This document shows positions 40,923-54,243 of a DNA stretch of 64,000 nt, piece by piece. The notes beneath the pieces were generated by a model that was not told the DNA's origin, searched no databases, and saw only the letters and a list, made by a program, of their open reading frames with translations. The stretch's first letter is position 1, and the number at the start of each line of letters is the position of its first letter. Source of the stretch: an uncultured Pelagibacteraceae bacterium (lineage in GTDB: Bacteria; Pseudomonadota; Alphaproteobacteria; Pelagibacterales; Pelagibacteraceae); NCBI GenBank assembly GCA_902573295.1, contig CACGJB010000001.1, forward strand, positions 62,001 to 126,000, read 5' to 3'. Both the position numbers and the translations under genes were made by a program.

Positions 40923-42173
40923 ATGATTAAATATATGAATTTAATTGGAATAAAAGCTCGAAAAGCTAGTGCGTATAAAGTTACAACTGAAGTAAAAAAT
41001 AAAGTCTTAAATGATTACGCAAAATTAATTAAGAATGAAAAAAAATTCATTATTAATCAAAATTCAAAAGATATTAATTACGCAAGAAAAAGAGGGTTAA
41101 AAGAGAATTTAATCAAAAGACTTCATTTAAATGAAAATAAATTGAATGGAATTATAAATTCTATTTTAAAAATAGCTAAATTAAGGGATCCTATAAATAA
41201 CACTTTAGAAAAATGGAAAAGACCAAATGGTTTGAGCATAAAAAGAGTATCAATACCAATTGGAGTTATTGGTGTTATTTATGAAAGCAGACCAAATGTA
41301 ACTTCAGATGTTGCTAGTCTTTGTTTTAAATCTGGAAATGTAGTGATTTTGAAAGGAGGCTCTGAGGCCATAAATTCAAATAAAGCTCTAGCTAAGCTGT
41401 TTAGAAAAGCACTTAGAAAAAATAAAGTTGATGAAAACTTTATTCAATTTATCGACTCAAAACAAAGAAAACTTGTAGATATAATGCTTTCTAAAATGAA
41501 AAAATATATCGATGTCATAATACCTCGTGGTGGAAAAAATTTAGTTAAAAAAGTTTTAGAATTATCCAAAGTACCTATAATTGGGCACTTAGAGGGACTT
41601 TGTCATACTTATATAGATAAAGATGCAGAATTAAAAATGGCTAAAGAAATTGTTTATAACGCTAAATTAAGAAATACAAGTATTTGTGGTGCAACCGAAA
41701 CTATTCTTTTTCATAAAAATATAGTCAAAAAATTTAGTAATCCTATTTTGCAGGCACTTGAAAATAATGGTTGTAAAATAATTGGTGATAAGATTTTGAA
41801 GAGTTATTACAAAGGTCAAGTATGTCCTGCAAAAGAAAAAGATTGGTCAACTGAATATTTGGCTTCAATTGTATCTGTTAAAGTTGTTAAAAATTCTGAA
41901 GAGGCAATTAAGCATATTAATAAATATGGCACTATGCACACTGACTCCATCATTACAAAAAATAAAAAAACAGCAAAATACTTCTTAAAAAATGTTAAGA
42001 GCTCAATTGCAATGCATAATACCTCAACTCAATTTGCTGATGGTGGTGAGTTTGGATTTGGTGGAGAAGTTGGAATTTCTACTAATACACTACCACCAAG
42101 AGGTCCTGTAGGTTTAAATCAATTGATTTCATATAAATATGAAATCACTAGTAATGGCAAAATAAGAAATTAA
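40923..42173 (+). CDS. proA: gamma-glutamyl phosphate reductase
   Basis: PIGVIGVIYESRPNVTSDVASLCFKSGN, NTSICGATETILFH, EFGFGGEVGISTNTLPPRGPVGL. Confidence 0.97.
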   Translation: MIKYMNLIGIKARKASAYKVTTEVKNKVLNDYAKLIKNEKKFIINQNSKDINYARKRGLKENLIKRLHLNENKLNGIINSILKIAKLRDPINNTLEKWKRPNGLSIKRVSIPIGVIGVIYESRPNVTSDVASLCFKSGNVVILKGGSEAINSNKALAKLFRKALRKNKVDENFIQFIDSKQRKLVDIMLSKMKKYIDVIIPRGGKNLVKKVLELSKVPIIGHLEGLCHTYIDKDAELKMAKEIVYNAKLRNTSICGATETILFHKNIVKKFSNPILQALENNGCKIIGDKILKSYYKGQVCPAKEKDWSTEYLASIVSVKVVKNSEEAIKHINKYGTMHTDSIITKNKKTAKYFLKNVKSSIAMHNTSTQFADGGEFGFGGEVGISTNTLPPRGPVGLNQLISYKYEITSNGKIRN

Positions 42174-42174
42174 A

Positions 42175-42696
42175 TTGAATAACATAAAAATAAAAATTGG
42201 TGTATTAGGTGGATCGTTTGATCCTGCTCATAAAGGACATTTGGCAATTTCTAAGGAAGCAAAAAAAAGATTCAAACTCAAAAAAGTTATTTGGGCAATC
42301 ACAAAAAAAAATCCATTTAAAATAGAAAGCAAGACATCTGTTAATGACAGAGTAAAATTTTGTAAAAAAATAATTGGTACAAATTCATTTATTAAAGTTA
42401 AATTTTATGAAAAAATTATTAAATCAAATAAAACAATTAATTTAATCAATCATTTAAAAAAAGATAAAAGTATTGAAATTTATTTTTTAATGGGTGCAGA
42501 TAATCTTATTAATTTTCATAAATGGCATAAATATAAATTAATTTCACAAAAATGTAACATTCTAGTTTTTGATAGACATGGGTATAAAAAAAATTCTTTA
42601 AAATCAAAGACATTTAAGCAACTTAATAAGGCCAATCTAGAGTTTATTGAGTTTAATAAAGTCAACATTTCATCTTCTCAATTAAGAAAAATTTGA
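42175..42696 (+). CDS. nadD: nicotinate-nucleotide adenylyltransferase
   Basis: IGVLGGSFDPAHKGHLAIS, MGADNLINFHKWHK, ISSSQLRK; TTG start. Confidence 0.94.
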   Translation: MNNIKIKIGVLGGSFDPAHKGHLAISKEAKKRFKLKKVIWAITKKNPFKIESKTSVNDRVKFCKKIIGTNSFIKVKFYEKIIKSNKTINLINHLKKDKSIEIYFLMGADNLINFHKWHKYKLISQKCNILVFDRHGYKKNSLKSKTFKQLNKANLEFIEFNKVNISSSQLRKI

Positions 42697-42713
42697 TAAT
42701 CTAAAATCAATTA

Positions 42714-43064
42714 ATGGACAAAATTTCAGACTTAAAAGAAATTGTAATCAACACACTAGATCTCAATAAAGCTCAAGACATTGTAACTATTGATCTTAAA
42801 GATAAAAGTTCTATGGCTGATTACATGATCATAGCAAGTGGAACTTCATCTAGACATATCCAATCCTTGTCAGAACAAGTTTTAGAAAAACTTAAAAATA
42901 ATGGTGTAAAGGATTCTAAAATTGAAGGTAAAGAAAGTGGAGAATGGAAACTTGTTGATGGAATTGATTTGATTATTCATATTTTTCACCCAGAAAAAAG
43001 AAAATTTTATGAATTAGAGAAAATTTGGTCAGAGCTTATTCCAAAAGAAAAAGTGATGATATGA
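42714..43064 (+). CDS. rsfS: ribosome silencing factor
   Basis: DYMIIASGTSSRHIQSL, EGKESGEWKLVDGIDLIIHIFHPEKRKFYELEKIW. Confidence 0.95.
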   Translation: MDKISDLKEIVINTLDLNKAQDIVTIDLKDKSSMADYMIIASGTSSRHIQSLSEQVLEKLKNNGVKDSKIEGKESGEWKLVDGIDLIIHIFHPEKRKFYELEKIWSELIPKEKVMI

Positions 43065-44200
43065 AAAAATTTAAATTTTTATTATTAATTTTTTTCACTA
43101 TTTTATGCTTGAATAAAACAGTTATTTCAGCCGAAATTGATATTTATAAAAAAATTGATCTTTTCGGCGAAGTTTTAGAAAAAATTAATAAAGAATATGT
43201 TGATGAGATCGATCAATCTGAAAGTATGGATTCTGCGATTAACGGTCTTTTACAATCACTTGATCCATATTCAGCATACATGTCTCCTAAAATTTTTGAA
43301 GAAATGCAAACTGAGACAAGTGGTGAGTTTGGTGGATTAGGAATTGAAGTTAGCATGGAGGCTGGAGTAGTAAAAGTAATTTCACCAATAGATGATACAC
43401 CTGCATCTAGGGCTGGATTGAAAGCTGGTGATTACATTGTAAAAATAAATGATGTTCAGGTTCAAGGAAAATCATTAAGTGAGGCTGTCGATTTAATGAG
43501 AGGACCTGTCGGCTCTGGAATAGAATTGACAGTAAGACGAAGAGGCGAAAGAAAAGCGTTAACATTTAATATCATAAGAGAAGTTATTCAGGTTCAATCT
43601 GTAAAATCTGAAATTATAGATGAAAATATTGGATACATTAGGCTTACTTCATTTAATGATAACAGTAGTGATCAAATAGAAAAACAAATTAAAAAACTTA
43701 AAAAAGATAAAAATCTTAATTCATTTATTTTAGATTTAAGAAATAATCCTGGAGGTCTTTTATCTCAAGCAATAAAGATATCAGATTTTTTTCTAGAAAA
43801 TGGAGAGATAGTTTCAACAAAAAGTAGAAAAAAATCTGAAAATAGAAAATGGTTTGCAAAAAAAGGAGATATTACTGATGGAAAAACATTGTTGGTTTTA
43901 ATTAACTATGGTTCAGCATCTGCATCCGAAATTGTTGCTGGAGCTTTAAAGGATCACAAAAGAGCAATCATCGTTGGTGAAAACAGCTTTGGTAAAGGTT
44001 CTGTTCAATCAATTATTCCTTTGAAAAATCGTGGAGCTATCAGATTAACTGTCGCAAAATATTATCTTCCCTCTGGAAAATCTATTTCTGAAGTAGGTGT
44101 TAGACCAGATATTGAAGTAAATGAAGAAGGTGATGATTTTAGAATTAAAACTGATACTGATAATCAATTAAATTACGCTATTAAGTTACTTAACGGATAA
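43061..44200 (+). CDS. ctpA: S41 C-terminal processing peptidase
   Basis: Signal peptide at MKKFKFLLLIFF, PDZ (GGLGIEV...SPIDDTPASRAGLKAGD), NYGSASASEIVAGALKDH; start corrected to 43061 (ATGA overlap with rsfS). Confidence 0.93.
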   Translation: MKKFKFLLLIFFTILCLNKTVISAEIDIYKKIDLFGEVLEKINKEYVDEIDQSESMDSAINGLLQSLDPYSAYMSPKIFEEMQTETSGEFGGLGIEVSMEAGVVKVISPIDDTPASRAGLKAGDYIVKINDVQVQGKSLSEAVDLMRGPVGSGIELTVRRRGERKALTFNIIREVIQVQSVKSEIIDENIGYIRLTSFNDNSSDQIEKQIKKLKKDKNLNSFILDLRNNPGGLLSQAIKISDFFLENGEIVSTKSRKKSENRKWFAKKGDITDGKTLLVLINYGSASASEIVAGALKDHKRAIIVGENSFGKGSVQSIIPLKNRGAIRLTVAKYYLPSGKSISEVGVRPDIEVNEEGDDFRIKTDTDNQLNYAIKLLNG

Positions 44201-44201
44201 T

Positions 44202-44675
44202 ATGAATAAAAATTTTAAAGATTTACCACTGAGAAGTGGGGTCGGAATTGTGTTATTGAATAAAGAAAATAAAGTATTCGTAGCAAAAAGAATAGATAAT
44301 CCTAAAAATTTTTGGCAAATGCCTCAGGGTGGTGTTGATGAGGGAGAGGATAATTTAAAAGCTGCATTTAGAGAACTAGAGGAAGAAACAAGTATCAAAA
44401 GCGTAAAACTTATAAAAGAATTAGATGGTACATTAACCTATGATTTACCCGATAGATTGCTGGGTATTATTTGGAAAGGTAAGTACAAAGGTCAAAAGCA
44501 AAAATGGTTTTTAATGCGATTTATTGGAAATGATAATGAGATAAATATTAATACATCTAATCCAGAATTTTTAGATTGGAAATGGATTGACTTAGATTTA
44601 ATTACTGATGTTGTGGTTGATTTTAAACATCATATTTACAAAGAGCTTAAAGAAAAAGTAAAAAAATTAATTTAG
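44202..44675 (+). CDS. rppH: RNA pyrophosphohydrolase
   Basis: RSGVGIVLLNKENKVFVAKR, Nudix box GGVDEGEDNLKAAFRELEEET. Confidence 0.93.
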   Translation: MNKNFKDLPLRSGVGIVLLNKENKVFVAKRIDNPKNFWQMPQGGVDEGEDNLKAAFRELEEETSIKSVKLIKELDGTLTYDLPDRLLGIIWKGKYKGQKQKWFLMRFIGNDNEININTSNPEFLDWKWIDLDLITDVVVDFKHHIYKELKEKVKKLI

Positions 44676-45058
44676 AGTTTTTAAAACTTCAACTTTTTGA
44701 TCTGCTAAATACTTAGATTGATCATTTATATCAGTTTTATTAGCCTCTTCTTCTGCCTGTTTAAGTAAATCTTGTTGCTTTGATTTATCCATATCAGCAA
44801 GATTAAAAATTGTGCTTGTTAAAATAGATAGATTGTTATTTTTAAACTCTACAATTCCATCTTCAACATAGAAATTTTCATCACCTGATTTTGATAAAAT
44901 CTTAATTATCCCAGGTTTCAAAAAGGAAATAATGGAAATATGATCCTTCAATATTCCCATCTCTCCTTCAAAAGCAGGGACCACAACTTCTGAAACATCA
45001 TCTTTTACTAAAAAAGATTTTTCAGGATTTACTATTTCAACTTTAAACTCTTCGCTCA

Positions 45059-45059
<1 letters not shown>
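44667..45059 (-). CDS. atpC: ATP synthase epsilon subunit
   Basis: 130 aa; VVVPAFEGEMGILKDH; 3' of atpD. Confidence 0.93.
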
Positions 45060-47352
<2,293 letters not shown>

Positions 47353-47358
47353 AAATTA

Positions 47359-48894
47359 TTAAGATTTAAAATTTCCTTTTAATTGAGTGATTACCTCAAC
47401 AAGTAATTTTTCTTTATCTTCCTCAAGTTTTCCTGAACTTAAAATTGACTCTATAATTTCAGGCTTATCTGATTTACATTTTTCAATAATCTTGCTCTCA
47501 AATTCAGCAACATCTTTTAGATCAATATCGTCCAGATAACCTTTAACTCCGCAAAATACTGAAATAACTTGTTCTGCAACAGTCATAGGTGAATATTGTT
47601 TTTGTTTTAAAAGTTCAGTTAGTTTAGAACCTCTATTTAAAAGTTGTTGAGTAGATGCATCTAAATCAGATCCGAATTGTGCAAAAGCTGCCATTTCTCT
47701 GTATTGTGCTAACTCTAGTTTCATTGAACCAGAAACTTTTTTCATCGCTTTAGTTTGAGCTGATGAACCAACCCTAGATACTGATAAACCTACGTTAATT
47801 GCAGGTCTTATACCTTGGTTAAATAGTTCTGTTTCAAGGAAAATTTGTCCGTCAGTGATTGAAATAACGTTAGTTGGAATGAACGCAGATACGTCTCCAC
47901 CTTGTGTTTCAATAATTGGAAGTGCTGTAAGTGATCCACCACCATGTTCATCACTTAATTTAGCTGCTCTTTCCAGCAATCTACTATGAAGATAAAATAC
48001 ATCTCCAGGATAAGCCTCACGTCCCGGGGGTCTTCTTAATAGCAATGACATTTGTCTATAAGCAACTGCTTGTTTAGACAAATCATCATAAATTATTAAT
48101 GCATGCATTCCATTATCTCTAAAATACTCACCCATAGTACAACCTGTGTATGGAGCTAAGAATTGTAAAGGCGCAGAGTCAGATGCAGTAGCAGCAACGA
48201 TTGTTGTGTACTCCATAGCTCCAGCTTCTTCTAATGTTTTTTGAATTTGTCTTACTGTTGATCTTTTTTGTCCAACTGCAACGTATATACAATACAGTTT
48301 TTGTTTTTCATCACCAGATTCATTTATTTTTTTTTGATTAATAATTGCATCTACTGCAACCGCTGTTTTACCAGTTTGTCTATCACCGATAATTAATTCC
48401 CTTTGCCCTCTTCCAATCGGAACTAGACTATCAATTGATTTAAGACCAGTTTGCATTGGTTCACTTACTGATTGTCGTGGAATAATACCAGGAGCTTTTA
48501 CTTCAACCCTGCTTTTTTTAATTCCTTTATCTAATGGTCCTTTTCCATCGATAGGATTTCCTAAACCATCTACTACTCTTCCTAATAATTCTTTTCCAAC
48601 TGGGGTATCAACAATATTACCAGTTCTTTTTACTACATCCCCTTCTTTAACATTTCTGTCATCACCAAAAATTACGACACCAACGTTTTCACTTTCTAAG
48701 TTTAGAGCCATACCTTTTGAACCATCTGCAAACTCTACCATTTCACCAGCTTGAACATTATCCAAACCATAAATCCTAGCAATACCGTCTCCAACTGATA
48801 AAACTTGACCAACTTCTGTGACTTCTGCTTTATCACCAAAATTTTTAATTTGTTCTTTTAATATTTTTGTAACTTCTGAAGGATTTATTTCCAT
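47359..48894 (-). CDS. atpA: ATP synthase alpha subunit
   Basis: [46 protein letters not shown]. Confidence 0.99.
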   Translation of the reverse strand: MEINPSEVTKILKEQIKNFGDKAEVTEVGQVLSVGDGIARIYGLDNVQAGEMVEFADGSKGMALNLESENVGVVIFGDDRNVKEGDVVKRTGNIVDTPVGKELLGRVVDGLGNPIDGKGPLDKGIKKSRVEVKAPGIIPRQSVSEPMQTGLKSIDSLVPIGRGQRELIIGDRQTGKTAVAVDAIINQKKINESGDEKQKLYCIYVAVGQKRSTVRQIQKTLEEAGAMEYTTIVAATASDSAPLQFLAPYTGCTMGEYFRDNGMHALIIYDDLSKQAVAYRQMSLLLRRPPGREAYPGDVFYLHSRLLERAAKLSDEHGGGSLTALPIIETQGGDVSAFIPTNVISITDGQIFLETELFNQGIRPAINVGLSVSRVGSSAQTKAMKKVSGSMKLELAQYREMAAFAQFGSDLDASTQQLLNRGSKLTELLKQKQYSPMTVAEQVISVFCGVKGYLDDIDLKDVAEFESKIIEKCKSDKPEIIESILSSGKLEEDKEKLLVEVITQLKGNFKS

Positions 48895-49452
48895 TTATGC
48901 CTCTATCATTCTATTTTCGATTTGTTGTAATTTATTTTTAATTGAGGTATCGACCATAGTACTTCCTACTTGTACAACCAAACCTCCTATTAAACTTTCA
49001 TCATGTTTGTAGTTTAATTTTATTTTTGAGCTAAAATTTTTTGTTAACTCCTCTGTAATTTTTGCAATTTCTTCATTAGATAATTGTTTTGCAGATTTTA
49101 ATTCTGCCTTGAGTTCGCCTCTTTTTCTTGAACAAATTTCAATAAAGCTTTTAAGGATACGCTCAATAAAAAAGAAACGTCTTTTTTGAATTAAGAAACT
49201 TAAAAAAGTTTTAAATAAAGACTCAAATTTATTATTTTCAGATATTGTATTGATTACTTTTAGTAAATCTTCTTGGCTTGTAGTCGGATCTTTAATCAAA
49301 TTAGCAAAATCTTCACTTTGATAAATTAAATTGAGAATTGATGAAGACTGATCTTCGATCTGACTTAAAAGATTATTTTCCTCTGAAAGTTCAAAAAGCG
49401 CAAGAGAGTACCTTTCAGCTGAAGTTATTGAAAATCCGGTGTCTTTACTCAA
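48895..49452 (-). CDS. atpH: ATP synthase delta subunit
   Basis: 185 aa; SAERYSLALFELSEE, C-terminal DESLIGGLVVQVGSTMVDTSIKNKLQQI; TTG start. Confidence 0.94.
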   Translation of the reverse strand: MSKDTGFSITSAERYSLALFELSEENNLLSQIEDQSSSILNLIYQSEDFANLIKDPTTSQEDLLKVINTISENNKFESLFKTFLSFLIQKRRFFFIERILKSFIEICSRKRGELKAELKSAKQLSNEEIAKITEELTKNFSSKIKLNYKHDESLIGGLVVQVGSTMVDTSIKNKLQQIENRMIEA

Positions 49453-49496
49453 CTTTGTTCCTCTATAATGTTGAAGATTATTTTTAAATCACGCCC

Positions 49497-49525
49497 TAAA
49501 TAACATATGACCCTTATGTCTTCAA
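49497..49525 (-). promoter_or_regulatory. putative promoter of the atpHAGDC operon
   Basis: On minus strand TTGAAG - 17 bp - TATTTA, about 45 bp upstream of the atpH start. Confidence 0.4.
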
Positions 49526-49560
49526 GTAGCGGATTCGTAAAAAAGACCTCTTTTTTGCTG

Positions 49561-51516
49561 TTAATTGAAGTTAATTGGGTCAACATCAACTGAAAGTTTT
49601 ATTCCGGAAGAAAATTTATATTTTGGAATAATTTTTGCAAGAGAGCTTTGTAGCTTCATAGATTTTAACCCTCTAATTAAAAATCTAATTCTAAATTTTC
49701 TCTTTAATCTAAATAATGGAGCATTCACTGGCCCTAATATTTTTCCTTCTATTTTGTTTTCAATAAAATTTTTAAAATTAATAGCTTCTTTTTCTAATTT
49801 AATTTCATTATCTCCCGTTAAGATTAAAGAAATAAACCTTTGAAATGGAGGTAGTTTATTTTTTTTTCTTATCTGCAGTTCTCTTTCTAAAAAAATATCT
49901 GGATTTTTATTTGTAATTTCTGAAATCATCTTAGTATTATTTTCATAGGTTTGAAAATATACGGTTGCTGGTTTTCCAGTTCTTCCTGCACGTCCTGAAA
50001 GTTGATGATAAAGCTGCAAATTTTTTTCTGCACCTCTTAAATCATGTCCTTGAGATGAAAGATCAATATCAACAACTACAATACAATTTAAGCCTGGAAA
50101 ATGAAAACCTTTTGAAATTAATTGGGTTCCAACTAAAATATGTGTTTCATTATTAATAATTTTATCTATTTTTTCTCTAGAACCTTTTTTATTCATTGTA
50201 TCACTTGAAAAAATCTCTATTGTTTTTCCAGGAAATTTTCTTTTTACCTCTTCTGAAATTCTCTCAACTCCAGGACCACTAAAAATAAATTCACAATTAC
50301 CTTCTTTTTTACAATTCCTTTTTAGATCAGATTTGTATCCACAATAATGACATAATAAATTATTTTTATTTTTATGATAAACTAAATTGATACTACAATT
50401 TGGACATGTAAAACTTGTAAAACATTTGTTGCATAACGTATTTGGAGAAAAACCTCTTCTATTTAAAAAAAACAAAACTTGATCTTTTTTTTCCAAATGT
50501 AAATTAACTTTTTCAATAATTTTATTTGATAGCCATGATTGTTTTTCAAGTTTTGTATTATTTAAATTAATAATTTCATAATTAGGTAATGCTGCGTTTT
50601 GATATCTTTCATTTAATCTAGAAACCTCGTATTTACCTTTTTTAATATTTTCAAAAGTTTCTATAGAAGGAACAGCAGTAATCAAATTGATTGGAATATT
50701 TTCAAAAGATGCTCTAGAAATTGCCATATCACGAGCATTGTACGTTATACCTTCGTCTTGTTTAAATGATTGATCATGTTCCTCATCAACAATTATCATT
50801 CCTAATTTTTTAAATGGTAAAAATAATGAAGATCTTGCACCAATAATTATTTTTATTTTACCATTAGAAACACCACTCCAAATTAATTCTTTCTTTTTTT
50901 TTGAAATAACTGAATGCCAAACTGCAGGTTTGAAACCAAAATATTCTAAAAATTTTTGTTCAAACTGACTGGTTAGACCTATTTCTGGTAATAAAATTAA
51001 TCCTTGAAAACCCTTCTCTATCAGTGGTTTTAACGCTTCAAAATAAACTAAAGTTTTTCCTGATCCAGTTGTGCCTTGTAAAACATGAACTCTAAATTTT
51101 TTATTTGAAACATTCATTTTTTTTAGAGATTTATTTTGATCACTAGACAGCTTGATTAAGTTTTGCTTAATTTTGCTATCAAATATTTGATAAAGTTGAG
51201 TTTCTTTGTTCTCTACAGCATCACTACTTAAGAGTACTAACTTTAATGCCATACCCTTCGGGATAAGATTATATTCTGCAAACCAATTTAAAAAATTAAT
51301 TGTATTTTTTTTTAATGGAGTAACGTTTAATTTTTTTATTACCTTTTTAGTCTTAAAATTTTTATTATTATTTTTTTCAAATTCATCCCAAACAACACCG
51401 GTAATTTTTGATTTTCCAAAAGGTACCATTACATAATCACCAACTTTAAGAGTTAAATTACTTTCATAAGTAAATGGATGATTAAAAATATTTGGTACGA
51501 GAATCGGATATTTCAT
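49561..51516 (-). CDS. priA: primosomal protein N' (PriA helicase)
   Basis: 651 aa; LQGTTGSGKT, IIVDEEHDQSFKQ, zinc-binding Cys cluster, GTQLISKGFHFPGL, QLSGRAGR. Confidence 0.95.
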   Translation of the reverse strand: MKYPILVPNIFNHPFTYESNLTLKVGDYVMVPFGKSKITGVVWDEFEKNNNKNFKTKKVIKKLNVTPLKKNTINFLNWFAEYNLIPKGMALKLVLLSSDAVENKETQLYQIFDSKIKQNLIKLSSDQNKSLKKMNVSNKKFRVHVLQGTTGSGKTLVYFEALKPLIEKGFQGLILLPEIGLTSQFEQKFLEYFGFKPAVWHSVISKKKKELIWSGVSNGKIKIIIGARSSLFLPFKKLGMIIVDEEHDQSFKQDEGITYNARDMAISRASFENIPINLITAVPSIETFENIKKGKYEVSRLNERYQNAALPNYEIINLNNTKLEKQSWLSNKIIEKVNLHLEKKDQVLFFLNRRGFSPNTLCNKCFTSFTCPNCSINLVYHKNKNNLLCHYCGYKSDLKRNCKKEGNCEFIFSGPGVERISEEVKRKFPGKTIEIFSSDTMNKKGSREKIDKIINNETHILVGTQLISKGFHFPGLNCIVVVDIDLSSQGHDLRGAEKNLQLYHQLSGRAGRTGKPATVYFQTYENNTKMISEITNKNPDIFLERELQIRKKNKLPPFQRFISLILTGDNEIKLEKEAINFKNFIENKIEGKILGPVNAPLFRLKRKFRIRFLIRGLKSMKLQSSLAKIIPKYKFSSGIKLSVDVDPINFN

Positions 51517-51538
51517 ATTTTTATAATATGAAAAAAAA

Positions 51539-52939
51539 TTAAGAGTGTATTGCTCTTTTATCTACTGATAAAGCAGCTTCTTTAACTGCTTCAGAAAACG
51601 TTGGATGAGCGTGACAGGTTCGGGCGATATCTTCAGCACTTGCACCAAATTCCATTGCAACACCGATCTCTGCAATTAATTCTCCTGCATGAGGTCCAAT
51701 TATATGTGCACCTAATAATTTATCTGTTTGCTCATCAGCTAAAATTTTAACAAAACCTTCTGCATCATCTATGGCCTTGGCTCTTGAATTAGCCATAAAC
51801 GAAAATTTCCCTACTTTATATTTTTTATTTAATTCTTTTAATTGTTCCTCAGTTTTACCGATTGATGCTACTTCTGGTGTTGTATAAACTACTCCTGGGA
51901 TTGTATCATAATTTACATGCCCAGATTGACCAACTATGTTTTCTGCAACTGCTATACCTTCGTCCTCCGCTTTATGTGCAAGCATTGGACCAACAATTAC
52001 ATCGCCTATTGCATAAATATTTTCAACGTTAGTCTTAAAAATTTTATCAGTTTTAATTCTATTTCTTTCATCAAGATCTACTCCTACAGACTCTAAATTT
52101 AAACCATCTGTATTGGGTTTTCTGCCAACAGAGATTAAAACAACATCACACTCAAAATTATTTTTATTACCATTTTTATCTACTGTTGAAACCACTGCAC
52201 CTGCTGCATTTTTTTTAATTGTTTCAACTTTATTTTGCATATTAAATTTCATACCCTGTTTTTTTAAAATTTTCATAAATTCTGAAGAGATTTCTTTATC
52301 CATTCCAGGTGTAATATGATCTAAAAATTCAACAACTTGCACCTCTGCTCCAAGTCTAGACCATACAGATCCCATCTCCAATCCTATATAACCTCCTCCT
52401 ACTACAACCATTTTCTTAGGTACCTTTTCTAACTTTAAAGCACCTGTTGATGAAACAATTGTTTTCTCATCTATTTCTACTCCTGGTAATGAAACTGGAA
52501 CCGATCCTGTTGCAATAACTGTTTTTTCTGTTTGGATGATGGTTTCTTTATTTTTATCGTCCTTTATTAAAATTTCATTTTTAGATTTAAAACTTCCGTG
52601 TCCTTTAAAGTAAGTAACTTTGTTTTTTTTCAAAAGAAATTCAACGCCTTTTGTAAGAACTGTTACAGCTTTATCTTTGCTTTTCATCATTTTGTCTAAA
52701 TTTAATTTTACTTCACCAACTTCAATACCTTTGTTTGCTAAGCTTTTTACTTTGTGAAATTCTTCAGACAAATTAAGTAAGCTTTTTGATGGGATGCAAC
52801 CAACATTTAAACAAGTACCTCCCAAAGACCCTCTGGATTCAATACATGCAGTTTTTAATCCTAATTGAGCAAGTCTGATCGCACAAACATAACCACCCGG
52901 CCCACCTCCAATAACTACAGCTTGAAATTTTTCTGACAT
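51539..52939 (-). CDS. lpdA: dihydrolipoamide dehydrogenase
   Basis: [36 protein letters not shown]. Confidence 0.97.
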   Translation of the reverse strand: MSEKFQAVVIGGGPGGYVCAIRLAQLGLKTACIESRGSLGGTCLNVGCIPSKSLLNLSEEFHKVKSLANKGIEVGEVKLNLDKMMKSKDKAVTVLTKGVEFLLKKNKVTYFKGHGSFKSKNEILIKDDKNKETIIQTEKTVIATGSVPVSLPGVEIDEKTIVSSTGALKLEKVPKKMVVVGGGYIGLEMGSVWSRLGAEVQVVEFLDHITPGMDKEISSEFMKILKKQGMKFNMQNKVETIKKNAAGAVVSTVDKNGNKNNFECDVVLISVGRKPNTDGLNLESVGVDLDERNRIKTDKIFKTNVENIYAIGDVIVGPMLAHKAEDEGIAVAENIVGQSGHVNYDTIPGVVYTTPEVASIGKTEEQLKELNKKYKVGKFSFMANSRAKAIDDAEGFVKILADEQTDKLLGAHIIGPHAGELIAEIGVAMEFGASAEDIARTCHAHPTFSEAVKEAALSVDKRAIHS

Positions 52940-54238
52940 TTAAATATCTAAAAACAACCTTCTAGGGTCTTCTAAGTTTTCTTTAATCATTTTAAGGAAA
53001 GATACAGATTCTTTTCCATCAATAATTCTGTGATCGTATGATAATGCTAAATACATAATTGGTCTTATTTTGATTTCACCATCTACAACAACAGGTCTTT
53101 CTACTATATTATGCATACCCAACACACCAGATTGAGGTAAATTTAGTATTGGCGTTGAAAGCATAGACCCATACACACCTCCATTACTTATTGTAAATGT
53201 TCCTCCCTGGAGATCTTCAATCGTTAGCTTTCCATCTCGCGCTTTTTCTGAAATTTCTTTAATATTTTTTTCAATATCAGCAAAGGATAATTCATCTGCA
53301 TTTCTTAAAACTGGAACAACCAAGCCTTTATCTGTTCCAACAGCAAAACTAATATTGTAATAATTTTTATATATTATCTCATCACCATCTATTTCAGCAT
53401 TCACGGCAGGGAAATTTTTTAAAGCAACCACACATGCTTTTACAAAGAAAGACATAAATCCTAATTTTATCCCATAACGAGATTGAAAATCCTCTTGATT
53501 TTCTTTCCTCATTTCCATTACACTGCTCATATCAACCTCGTTAAATGTTGTTAAAAGAGCGGCATTCTCTTGAGCTTGCTTTAATCTTTTTGCAATAGTT
53601 TGTCTCAACCTAGTCATCTTAATTCGTTCTTCTTCACCATATTGAATTTTTCTTTCAGATGGTTTTGGATTTGCACCCATTAAACTTATTAAATCTCCTT
53701 TTAAAACTCTCCCATCTTTTCCTGAACCTTGAATTGAATTAATATCAATATTGTTTTCGTTTACTATTTTTCTCACTGCCGGAGATAAGCTTGGATTAAC
53801 ATCTCTTTTTGGAGCAACTTCTGGTTTAACTTCATCTGTCAAGACTAGAGGTTTTTCTTTGGATTTTTCGATTTCTTTTTCCTCAAATATTTTTGGTTCT
53901 TTTTTGTTTGCATCTAATTTTATTACATTGCTCTCTGCAGGAACTATTTCGTCTTGCTTGATTTCTTTTTGGGTTTTTGGCGCAGATTTAACCGCTCCAC
54001 CTTCTGCTGATACAGAACCTAATAATGCTCCTACCTCTACAACTGATCCGTCTTGTGAATTTATCTCAGTTAACACACCGGAAATTGGAGATGGTACTTC
54101 TAAATTTACTTTGTCTGTCTCAAGTTCTACAATCGGTTCATCCACTTCAACTGCATCACCTGTATTTTTTAGCCATTTTGCAACAGTCGCTTCTGTTATA
54201 CTTTCACCTAGAACTGGGACTACTATTTTTTCACTCAT
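52940..54238 (-). CDS. sucB: 2-oxoglutarate dehydrogenase E2 (dihydrolipoamide succinyltransferase)
   Basis: Lipoyl domain [13 protein letters not shown]3-binding domain, [15 protein letters not shown]. Confidence 0.97.
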   Translation of the reverse strand: MSEKIVVPVLGESITEATVAKWLKNTGDAVEVDEPIVELETDKVNLEVPSPISGVLTEINSQDGSVVEVGALLGSVSAEGGAVKSAPKTQKEIKQDEIVPAESNVIKLDANKKEPKIFEEKEIEKSKEKPLVLTDEVKPEVAPKRDVNPSLSPAVRKIVNENNIDINSIQGSGKDGRVLKGDLISLMGANPKPSERKIQYGEEERIKMTRLRQTIAKRLKQAQENAALLTTFNEVDMSSVMEMRKENQEDFQSRYGIKLGFMSFFVKACVVALKNFPAVNAEIDGDEIIYKNYYNISFAVGTDKGLVVPVLRNADELSFADIEKNIKEISEKARDGKLTIEDLQGGTFTISNGGVYGSMLSTPILNLPQSGVLGMHNIVERPVVVDGEIKIRPIMYLALSYDHRIIDGKESVSFLKMIKENLEDPRRLFLDI

Positions 54239-54243
54239 TAAAA

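Noticed and set aside
49548-49565. AAAAAAGACCTCTTTTTT palindrome between priA and atpH
   Set aside because: Stem would leave a 2-nt loop and is A/T only; not a convincing terminator.
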